Assembly (NCBI RefSeq): GCF_019703515.2
Contig: NC_059379.1
Coordinates: forward strand, 23,363,880-23,427,879
Length of the DNA stretch: 64,000 nt
Reading direction: 5' to 3'
Origin: Myxocyprinus asiaticus
Taxonomy: Eukaryota > Chordata > Actinopteri > Cypriniformes > Catostomidae
Below are positions 26,746-64,000 of the stretch, in pieces. The translations under genes were made by a program, and so were the position numbers. The notes beneath the pieces are model-generated. The model was not told where the DNA came from, ran no database searches, and was given only the letters and a program-made list of their open reading frames with translations. Positions within the stretch are counted from its first letter, which is position 1, and each line of letters begins with the position of its first letter.

Positions 26746-28996
26746 TGAAATGTAAACATTTACCATCCAGTTGCCAAATATATTCACTTTAGTCACATAG
26801 CGCGAAATTTGGTTGCAAATGCGAGTGATTTCCCCTCATTGTAGTGGAGGGTTGCGCATTGAGTGAAAGATCGATCTTGGGATTTAAGAATCGATATCGA
26901 GATCGTTCATATGGAGATTGCGATTAATTGGAAAAACAATATTTAGTCATAGCTTATAGTTGTGTGATGTCTCAGCAAATTCAGGTTCAGATTATTGCCA
27001 TTAAGGCCACTTCCGATTAGATTAAATGTTGGCCCTGTGAAGGAGTAGCTGTTGTACTTATTGGTTTATTTGTTGAACAGAGAACTGAAGCCTGAGGGCA
27101 CACCTTCCTTTAAGAAAACCAAGAATTTTGTAACTTCCTGACTAGAACAATACCAGAGCTCATTGCAACATCTATAAAACTTTTGTAGTTTGTTATAATA
27201 GTTATTATAACCCCACTTTGACAGTATGGCTGGACTATTGGTTTGATTAAAATTCAGAAAGCAGTATAAAGTAGACATTGCTGTAAAATAGACATTGCTG
27301 TTTTTATCAGAGAATGGTGACTTGTTTTGTTGAGCAATGTTCCTGATGTTTTTCACTAACGTTGGTAATCCTGTAAGAGACAGGCCTCTCTCATTTAATC
27401 CCTATAATTAAATGTGTTGAAATGTAGACTAACAATGCAAGGTTGATTTTGAAGGCAGTAGCCTTTTAAAGCATTTTTTTTATTTAAAAAACTAGGCTAC
27501 AGTACAGGCTTATGTTTCTTAATAATGTGAATTGTAGAGGTGAATATTGCCGTTGTAAAACTGCCTTGCACTTTCAAGTTCCAAGTTGTTGCATCATATG
27601 GGGCAGTATTGCCATATGGCAGTGGGTAGGCCACAGATTTCCTGAAATAAAAAATACTGTGATATTAAATAATAGCGACAAATAGCACCTGCCACACAGC
27701 GTGGCTATTTGCACTCAAATAGTCTGGTGGAAGCACTGAAATTAAAGACAAGCTGCATTCTCAAGTGTCACTTCAATGTAAAGATGTGGTGGATGTGTTT
27801 TTCTCGTACGGACAACCTGGATTTGATTCCCTCTTTTGCCCCAGTTTGTCCCATCCTGTTTCCAGCTTCCACTCTCAACATTTCCTTTAATGCTACTTAT
27901 AATAATAAATAAAAAGTAATAGAAAGGTTGATTTCCTTGCAGTGATTTGGTGCCTATGAAGGATGGGATTTTAGAGAAATGTTTGAGCTGGGTAAAATAA
28001 CCTTGTTTTTACTATAATAATTGTGTAGTAGTGATGTTTTTTGGCATAAGCCATAGTTTGAATGCAATTAACCATGGTGTTTCTCCAGTAATATGGTGTT
28101 AATGTAGTAACCATGTTTAATTTTGTGGTTACTTTGATTTTACTACAAAACACCATGGTAAAACTATGGTAACTGTAGTAAAACTACAACAAATTTTTGT
28201 AAGGGAAGGATAGGGTTAGGTTTAGGGTTAGGGGTTGATGTAGGATATCTGTGGGACTCTAAATTAAAACAATAAACATGCTGTCATGATGCCCCTATGC
28301 TGTATGTTAGTATTTAATTAGGGGTGCAAATAACATCTCACACTATTTGCACTTACTGCAAACAAGATGCTTTTGGTTGCTATTTACATTTAGTGCAAAT
28401 AGCCTCTCTGCCATTAAATTAAATGACTTTATTTTCCACTGCACTATTTGATAAACCATTACAAAATATATTTTTTAATTAAATTAGGAAAATAAGGGAA
28501 ATAGTTATACACAAACAATATGTATTAGCCTATTACATGCCGTATAAACATCACATTATGACCAGAACAGTCCGGTTCCTGAAGTAAAATAGATGCTCAG
28601 TAGTTCGGTTCACTCATAACATGCATTTAGAAAGGCACTGGAGGAGCATTTCACCAGATTTTGAATAAAAAGCTAATTCAATTACTGTAAATTAGCCCAA
28701 ATTCAAACACTTATAGGAATTCCTGGAGTGTTCTGACTGTCAAAAAGCCAGAGGGTTTAAAGATAGGCCTAAAGGTTCACGACTGAAATAAGTTACTCTT
28801 GTATTATAAAATATTATAAAATTCTAAAAGTCAATAATAATAATTTAATAAAAATGAATTGTTATAATTATTTGTTTACAAATCACAATAATATTTAAGT
28901 TGACTTGGCTGTGTGGCATTTGACTGGGTAAATAACTGTAAATGAAAAGTGGACTGGTATCTTACAACTAAAGTGAACAAAAAAGAGATTGGAAAC
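26746..28996. other. Probable mrtfb intron 1, no exon seen
   Basis: Non-coding. At 28010-28190 an imperfect palindrome repeats CCATGGT/ACCATGG and CATAGTTT/AAACTATGG blocks, probably a small MITE. A telomere-like degenerate GGGTTAGGTTTAGGGTTAGG lies near 28211. Only short chance frames are present. Confidence 0.4.
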
Positions 28997-29408
28997 CTTT
29001 AAAGGTGCACTCAGGAAGTTTTTGTTTATGTCGTCTTAGACTTATATTGACACCTAGTGGCATGGATGAAGCATCATTCAAACGCAATAGTTTTCAGTTT
29101 ATGATGCCATTGTAGAAATCTATTCACAGTCAGCCATGATTAATCCATGAGCTAAAGTGTCCAAATAACAGGGCGGTTACTGAGATTAAGCGAGTAGTAT
29201 TCGGCTGGTCATGTGATCCCAACATGGCAGCCCCCATGAGGGGACCCTCTCCATGTAGAGGAAAACGATTTTTATAATGTTACTGATATGACTGGAGTCT
29301 TCATCTCATGTTAATTATCATAATGAAATACATGTGTTTCATAATTGCAAGACATTTCTTTAGGAGTAAAACTTTTTGAGGAAAGAATTACTGAGGGCAC
29401 CTTTAAAG
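28997..29408. repeat. MITE with 17-bp inverted ends
   Basis: Starts CTTTAAAGGTGCACTCAG and ends CTGAGGGCACCTTTAAAG, inverse repeats with one or two mismatches. It is 412 bp with no coding capacity. Confidence 0.75.
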
Positions 29409-29659
29409 TCCAGATACAAGTTAAAAAAAACTGTGTAAAGAAAACAGGCTTCTTTTCTACTGAAGACTTTCACTAGAACTACAGTTTAATTTTGCTGCTG
29501 CATTATCCAGTAGACTAGTTAACAATAAAGTTTTTATTAATAGTCTGTATATTTACATTGAAATAATTTGTAGTTAGAGGATTGTTTCTTTACATATAAA
29601 AGAGTACCCCCATTTAGTTGCACACAGTGAAGTATAGATATTCTAAACCCATTATGAAA

Positions 29660-29895
29660 AAAACAACGCTGGTATCGGGATCATTATCGGCCGATACTGA
29701 GATTTCAAGTATCGGAATCAGATAGGAAGAGAAAAAGTATCGGTGCATCCCTAAGTCAGACAGCACCTGGGTATCGAATTGAGTCTGTTCTCAGTACTAC
29801 CAATACGGCAAAAACACTGGTATCATGGCATCTTTTTTTATTTTTATTCTAGTACCTACTTGGTACCAAATTACTGGTACTTTTACATCCCTAGT
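29660..29895. repeat. Fragments of TATCGG-rich interspersed repeats
   Basis: TATCGGCCGATACTGAG, AGTATCGGTGCATCCCTA and ACTTTTACATCCCTAG are characteristic ends of fish DNA-transposon families. Two partial copies seem fused. Element borders and duplications cannot be set. Confidence 0.45.
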
Positions 29896-30832
29896 TCAAA
29901 TACATGATTTAATTTTCTAGTGCTAGTACATAAGCGATCACAATCAATCACTAACATAAACAATGTACTTGAGTTTATTTGTGTGGGATACTGTCGTATC
30001 CTAGCAACTGTGACTATCAAGGACTAATAGGATGTACATGTACGGTGTATGTAAAATGTTGGCACACTACCCTGCAAAACATAAACCAATTGTGAATTGT
30101 TTTGGCTATCAAACAAGAGACCATGCAGCATACAGAGTGTAAGAAATGCAAAAAATAACCATTTAAGAGGACAAGATGATGGCGTATATTTGACAGTCTA
30201 CCTCTGGAAAATTATGAAAAGAGAAATGACAAAAATGTTTAATTCAATTGCCATGTGTCAGGACAAGGAGTTTTGGAATGCAGAATGATCTGTTGGAATT
30301 AATGGTTGTGGTTTGTGCTGATGTGGTCTTGGTGTATTCTAGCATTTTGCAGTACCATGGTGAGCACTGTGTTTGTTTTTATTGGTTTCACATCCAACGC
30401 CTAACCACCACGATGATGCAAATTTTAAGTAATGAAAGGCCAGCAAACACAAAGCCTATTCATTTAAAGTCTGTGGAGAGGCTCATTTTGATTGATTGTT
30501 TACGTTTTAATAAATGTACGGTGAAACAGTAGAATCTGTGTATGGTGTAGATTCTACACATGCTAAGTGTTTTTGGTTGTTTCATATGGCAAAAGTGATA
30601 TTACAGACACTACCACATCCTTGACCTGTTACATCATTCTCATAAACTCTATTTAATCTATTACAGATTTCACTTATTACTTGTAATACAGCCTGCTGCC
30701 TTGGATCATGTTCTTTTGCTCATCACAAGCTATGCTGCCTTTTGTCTTTTGCAGAGACTGAAGTGAGCAGCTTCCTGTGACCGAATATCCTGCTTACCTC
30801 CTGCAAGACCCTTGACTCCTCACTGAGGAGAC

Positions 30833-57937
<27,105 letters not shown>

Positions 57938-57983
57938 GTCAGTCCTCATTCATGCATCAATGTAAAATAATATGCTCATCAAG

Positions 57984-58026
57984 GGTGAGTGAGTGAGTGA
58001 GTGAGTGAGTGAGTGAGTGAGTGAGT

Positions 58027-58080
<54 letters not shown>

Positions 58081-58102
58081 GTGACAGAGTGACAGAGTGA
58101 CA
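57984..58102. repeat. Compound microsatellite (TGAG)n(GA)n(CAGA)n
   Basis: About eleven TGAG units, a short GA run, ten CAGA units, then GTGACAGA repeats. It begins 47 bases after the donor of the last mrtfb exon in the window. Confidence 0.95.
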
Positions 58103-58215
58103 CTTTGTAGATGTGATTCTGTCTTTAGAGCCCATTACGGGTAGGAGGAAAAAATTGATTCAGCAATGCATTGCGATTATTTCTCCAGCAATTCAGAATC
58201 AATTCTTAGTTCAGG

Positions 58216-58645
58216 TTTGTGGCAGGGCGGAGGGTGGGGCCGGGTCGTGATTCCGCACACCCGGCCCCTAATTAGGCTGATGAAGCCCGAGAGGGATAAA
58301 GGCGACTGGAAACGGCAGTGCGACAGAGAGTTACGGGCAGCTGCCCAGCATGTGTTTGTCTTTGTCTTTTTGTTTACGTTTATTATTAAATTATTATTTA
58401 TATTGTCAAGCTGGTTCTCGCCTCCTTTTCCACGGTGTTGTACTTTGTTTCCCTCAAGGAGAGCTTTCGGCTGATGTACAGCACCGGGCACTCCACCACC
58501 TGTGAGAGTACGGCCCCCAGCCCTCTGTCTGAAGTGTTCGTTTGCAATAAGAAAGGGAGAGAGAAATTAGGTGCATGTAAATGCCTAATTGGGGCCAGGT
58601 GGGCGGAATCACGACCCGGCCCCACCCTCCACCCTGCCACAAGGT
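58216..58645. mobile_element. Inverted chimeric Ty3/gypsy LTR fragment
   Basis: Plus strand: an LTR start (TGTGGCAGGGCGGAGGGTGG) running to about 58432. Minus strand from 58643: the same LTR start (TTGTGGCAGGGTGGAGGGTG) for about 60 bases. It then joins a pol RNase H piece (LLQTNTSDRGLGAVLSQ and LYISRKLSLRETKYNTVEKE, 58440-58560). The two LTR starts form an inverted repeat around the captured pol piece. The element is dead. Confidence 0.7.
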
Positions 58646-59995
58646 TAAATTACAGCAGTGCAGTGGCACGAGACAGTGTGAGATACTACAAACAAATATT
58701 CGTGTTAGACACACATACACTAAAGCCAAGTTCACAAACACGACTGTTTGCAGACTAGGTATATCAACCACACATCCATTCGTGCTCGAGTGAAACTGCT
58801 ATCCCGAAATTCATTCACAAACCCACGCACATAGCAACGGGAGAGTTTATTTGTGATAACATGTCAGTGAACAACATGAAAGACAGGCTCGCGCCCGTTA
58901 TTGCACTGATTTGCACAGAACGGGAAAAAGACCATAATAAATAATGAGACAACTATTCAAGAGATGTGGGTGATTGTTTTTATTTAATAATTTTTTTGTC
59001 TCCTGCTTCCCAGTGCCTTTTTCTCCTCTTGCGCTCTCTCCATTTCATTGGCTGTTTCTAATTGCTGTTGCTCACCTGATGACTCTGGTTTGAAATCCAT
59101 TGTGGCGTATTTTTGATGGGGTCTTGCGATCTGAAACTTCTAGTCGCAGAGCAAATAGATGGAACAGCCCTTATGAGGTGCTTGATAAATTACTGAAGCA
59201 ACAACCCTGCTATTTAAACCACTTTACCATCATCTGTGCTGGTGAGGAGAGGAGAAGCTAACATCAGCACTCACAGAAGCAGATATATCATCCTGGACCA
59301 GTAACTTCTAGTTGTGGATATACTGTAGTTAAAATAAAAATGAATAGGCTTGCCATAGATTAATTTTAATGAACAATTAAGTACTATATATAAAAAAAAA
59401 AAAAAAAAGATTAACAGTGCTTAAAAACAAAACAATTATTTTAATGTACTAAGTTGAAATATGTAATAGTATTTACATAATGTGACTTGTTCTGATTTTT
59501 GAAAACAAAAGATTGTGTGTGTATGATGCATCCCAAGGCCAGTGAAGATTCACACCTCTAGAGCCCATATTTTTTGTTGGTCAGTATGTGTTTTCAATGG
59601 CCAATGCCGATATCTAGAGAGCAGGATGGCTAATTTTCAATACAGATACTTAGCACCATTTAATGACAGCAAATTAAACTAAATGTTGTTTTACATAATA
59701 TTTACTCAAAATTAATTGAGAAAAAAATGAAAGCAGAAATGTATTGAATATTTAGGACTGGAACAAGGAGGAGTTAACACTTGTTAATCTGCAAAGCAGA
59801 CACAGTTATCTGCAGATAATCTGAAAATTAAAAAAACGAGTAATTGACCGGGCCGATATAGCAGTAAATCATTGCTTTTATTTGCACTACTGAGTTGTAG
59901 TGTATTGAATTGAAGTATTGAATGACTGTGGAATTTGATTAAGAACAATGGATCAGTGCCAATGGGTGCAATCAGAGCAAGTGAATATTCTTATC
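58646..59995. other. mrtfb intron, a hAT-related fragment and unassigned DNA
   Basis: At 59575-59870 blocks such as CAATGGCCAATGCCGATATC and CGGGCCGATATAGC match the interior of the element in ercc4 intron 10, without its ends. The rest is unassigned; no exon is seen. Confidence 0.4.
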
Positions 59996-60578
59996 CTGGG
60001 CTCCAGACTGCGACTAAAATGGTCACAAATGCGGCCAAAAATAAGTGATTGATACAGTCATTTAAAATGAAGTCGCCACTGGCGACAGTCGGGATGTGTG
60101 CTTTCATATGCAGTTTCGTCAGATATCATCTTGTGAGTTACTGAATACATCTTTAGGGCGCCAGTGTGTCTTGCGCCACTTTTCATCCTTTCTGTTAATG
60201 ATATGAGCTCGCTGGCTGCACGCAACAACAAACACAGCGCGAGCCATGATGTCCGTGAATAAATTACTCTTTTGAACCAGGTCTTTATAATGAATCACCT
60301 GACAAGAGCTCATTTGAACTCAGGACCTCTGGTCAGCAGCAAATCAGCCGTCAGTGAGTTCACAACTGGGAGCGCAGACATTTCAAAATAGTAGTCCCAT
60401 GTGTATTTCAGGCTTCTTTATAATTAAAAGTCCTGTATTATGTACCAAACCTTTTTTTTCCCCTATTTATTATTGATTGGTATTGGAGAAGCACAATAAA
60501 GTGCATCTGGAATTTCATTCAATTTGCACTCTTGTATCTTTGTGTCTGGGCCATCACGTTTTACATTTAATAATTTAT

Positions 60579-60584
<6 letters not shown>

Positions 60585-60635
<51 letters not shown>
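60585..60635. repeat. (TA)n microsatellite
   Basis: About 25 TA units. Confidence 0.95.
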
Positions 60636-60639
<4 letters not shown>

Positions 60640-60652
60640 TATTAATATATGT

Positions 60653-61256
60653 GTAACAGTAGCCAGCTGGTAGGTAGCTGTGCAGTGTGTAAACCTCACT
60701 CACCTGGTCTCAATAGGCGCACTAGCAACTGACGTTAGAAGCTGTAACCTTTAGCCTCCTTGTTAGCACGCCCTCTTCCCACACCGGAGACCCCGGTTCG
60801 AATCCCGTTCGGAGTGGGTCGAGCAGGACCAGTTACAGTGGTGCTGTGACCTGGAAGGGAGTGAGGTTTAGGGGGGTAAGAGTAACAGTAGCCAGCTGGT
60901 AGGTAGCTGTGCAGTGTGTAAACCTCACTCCCCTGGCCTCAAGAGGCACAGTAGCGACTGACACTAGAGGCTGTAGCCTTTAGCCTTCTTGTTAGCGCGC
61001 CCGCCTCCCACACCTGAGACGCCGGTTCAAATCCTGTTTGAAGTGGGTCGAGCAGAAGCGGTTACAGTGGTGCCGTGACCCGGATGGGAGTGAGGTTTAG
61101 GGGGGTGAGTTAAACGGTAGCCAGCTGGTAGGTAGCTGTGCAGTGTGTAAACCTCACTCCCCTGTAGCCTTTAGCCTCCATGTTAGTACACCCGCCTCCC
61201 ACACCGGAGACGCCAGTTTGAATCCTGTTCGGAGCGGGTCGAACAGGACCGGTTAC
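60653..61256 (+). repeat. Tandem array of three tRNA-like (SINE-type) units
   Basis: Period 229: the marker GTAGCCAGCTGGTAGG starts at 60659, 60888 and 61117. Each unit holds TTAGCC-n-GTTAGC (A-box-like) and a B box, GGTTCGAATCC at 60795-60805 and GGTTCAAATCC at 61024-61034; the third copy is degraded. The third unit lacks about 45 bp. The complete tRNA fold is not evident, so these are tRNA-derived repeats and not tRNA genes. Confidence 0.75.
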
Positions 61257-61268
61257 ATATGCACTTCC

Positions 61269-61293
61269 ATATATATATATATATATATATATT
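61269..61293. repeat. (TA)n microsatellite
   Basis: Short TA run between the tandem array and the Tc1 fragment. Confidence 0.9.
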
Positions 61294-61295
61294 TT

Positions 61296-62205
<910 letters not shown>

Positions 62206-62571
62206 AGCATGGATGATATTTGGTGCCAGAAGGGCTGGTTTGAGTATTTCTGTAACTGCTGATCTCCTGGGATTTTCACACACAACCGTCTCTAGAATTT
62301 AATCAGAATGGTGCCATAAACAAAAAACATCCAGTGAGGAGCAGTTCTGTGAATGGAAACACTTTGTTGATGAGAGAGGTCAACAGAGAATGGCCAGAAT
62401 GGTTCAAATGGACAAAGTCTATGATAATTAAGATAATCACTCTGTACAATTGTTTTGAGAATAATAGCATCTCAGAATACTAATCTGAGATGCGGGTTGG
62501 CACTGTTTTGGCATCACGAGGGGAAGCTACGCAATATTAGGCAGATGGTTTTAATGTTTTGGCTGATCGGT
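62206..62571 (+). mobile_element. Fold-back Tc1 right arm
   Basis: Follows the order of 20010-20360: GGGCTGGTTTGAGTATTTCTG, GGGATTTTCACACACAAC, CATCCAGTGAG, TTAGGCAGATGGTTTTAATG, ending GGCTGATCGGTGTA. It directly abuts the Tc1 fragment to its left. Confidence 0.7.
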
Positions 62572-63186
62572 GTATATTAAACACCCCATTAATGAGCTAT
62601 CAGCTGTCTTAGGCTTTCTATTGTTTTTGAACAACAATCTAAATCGAGCAATTCTGTGATGTGGCAACTCAAACAGCCATTTGGCTCCTAAATGTTTCAG
62701 TTTAGGAACTAAATTTAGGAACAATTGCTCCTTAATCATTTTTTTTAGTCTGGAGCACTGTTATCTGTAAGCTCTGAGATCATCTAGATTTGTCTGGACA
62801 GAAGAGCCTTCTATCATTGGACCATTCTGCTGTAATTAACCTGTCCTGGCAGTAGGGCAGCAAGCTAAGGTTTCCAAGCTAGATGCCCAAACCATTGTCA
62901 TAGTGAATGTGCCTGAAATGAGTCTTGGATGAGAGTGCAAGTAAATAGAGCTTATTGGTTATGACATGTTGATAACCTGTTCCTTGACAGCCTCACCTGA
63001 TGGACAGATGACAACATGACCCGAGTTGACTTGTTTTTAGGCATACAGGAAAGCCTCCAGTAGTGTCAGTTTCTAACCATATGTGCTGTATACACCATTA
63101 TAGCAATACTAACATATCATAATACTATGTAATAAATCAGGTTTAATTCCAATTAATTTCCTTTGAAAATAAATTACAGTTACACA
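62572..63186. other. mrtfb intron sequence, no gene seen
   Basis: Contains the right end of the composite hAT-like element (to 62760), then unassigned non-coding DNA. Confidence 0.4.
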
Positions 63187-64000
63187 CAGTTGAAGTCAGA
63201 AGTTTACATACACCTTAGCCAAATACATTTAAACTCAGTTTTTCACAATTTCTGACATTTAATCATAGAAAACATTCCCTGTCTTATGTCAGTTAGGATC
63301 ACTACTTTAATTTAAGAATGTGAAATGTCAGAATAATGGTAGAGAGAATTATTTATTTCAGCTTTTATTTCTTTCATCACATTCCCAGTGGGTCAGAAGT
63401 TTACATACACTTTGTTAGTATTTGGTAGCATTGCCTTTAAATTGTTTAACTTGGGTCAAACATTTTGGGTAGCCTTCCACAAGCTTCTCACAATAAGTTG
63501 CTGGAATTTTGGCTCATTCCTCCAGACAGAACTGGTGTAACTGAGTCAGGTTTGTAGGCCTCCTTGCTCGCACAGGCTTTTTCAGTTCTGCCCACAAAAT
63601 CAGATTGAGGTCAGGGCTTTGAGATGGCCACTCCAATACCTTGACTTTGTTGTCCTTAAGCCATTTTGCCACAACTTTGGAGGAATGCTTGGGGTCATTG
63701 TCCATTTGGAAGACCCATTTACGACCGAGCTTTAACTTCTTGGCTGATGTCTTAAGATGTTGCTTCAATATGTCCACATAATTTTACTTCCTCATGATGC
63801 CATCTATTTTGTGAAGTGCACCAGTCCCTCCTGCAGCAAAGCACCCCCACAACATGATGTTGCCATCCCCATGCTTCATGGGTAGGATGGTGTTCTTCAG
63901 CTGGCAAGCCTCACCCTTTTACCTCCAAACATAACGATGGTCATTATGGCCAAACAGTTAAAAAGAATTTCATCTCTAGGAGATAGAATGCGTCTCCTTC
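63187..64000 (-). mobile_element. Sleeping-Beauty-type Tc1, minus strand, runs off the window
   Basis: Its 3' terminus is the CAGTTGAAGTCAGAAGTTTAC at 63187. The transposase C-terminal frame is at 63514-63777 (DNDPKHSS). An internal deletion near 63970 joins the mid-transposase to an upstream segment. The other end lies beyond 64000. Confidence 0.8.

Noticed and set aside
60700..61250. Functional tRNA genes
   Set aside because: B boxes are good, but a full cloverleaf with a normal acceptor stem and anticodon arm was not found; units are tandem repeats.
60653..61256. CRISPR-like array
   Set aside because: Three 229-bp units with no short repeat/spacer pattern, in a vertebrate genome.

Overview
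This window is vertebrate nuclear DNA, most likely from an otophysan (cypriniform-type) teleost. Coding sequence is split into many short GT/AG exons inside AT-rich introns. Those introns are packed with fish repeats: Tc1 elements of Sleeping-Beauty type, inverted-repeat MITEs of ANGEL type, hAT-like elements, fish L1 and Ty3/gypsy relics, tRNA-derived SINEs and long (TA)n runs. I cannot name the species.

Two protein genes are supported, both on the plus strand. ERCC4/XPF (ercc4, 9048-18071) is complete, with 11 coding exons whose phases all join and give 894 codons. It is the structure-specific endonuclease subunit of nucleotide-excision and interstrand-crosslink repair. MRTFB/MKL2 (mrtfb) follows, with a candidate non-coding first exon near 20440-20639. 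Its coding exons run from 30833 to 57937 and encode the first 713 residues: RPEL repeats, basic region, Q-rich stretch, SAP domain and coiled coil. The transactivation end lies beyond the window. From memory, the ERCC4-MRTFB neighbourhood is the same in human.

Layout: 1-8.6 kb is intergenic and holds a degenerate hAT-like element (2746-5529) that splits a MITE. 8.6-18.5 kb is ercc4, with a decayed gypsy fragment in intron 9 and a hAT-like element with a perfect 8-bp target duplication in intron 10. 18.5-30.7 kb is the intergenic/5' part of mrtfb, with a fold-back Tc1 relative, a Tc1, and a minus-strand L1 itself split by another Tc1. 30.8-64 kb is mrtfb. Its large introns hold a near full-length L1 (42369-48316, 12-bp target duplication) inserted in a third Tc1, and a nest of chimeric Tc1 copies. 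They also hold MITEs, an inverted gypsy chimera, a tandem array of tRNA-like units, and a composite hAT-like element at the right end.

The two genes do not act in one pathway; their adjacency is positional. All mobile-element coding regions seen are broken. I found no CRISPR, operon or prokaryote-like system, and no clearly novel biological system. The most unusual features are the nested and inverted mobile-element structures and two candidate alternative mrtfb promoter exons.
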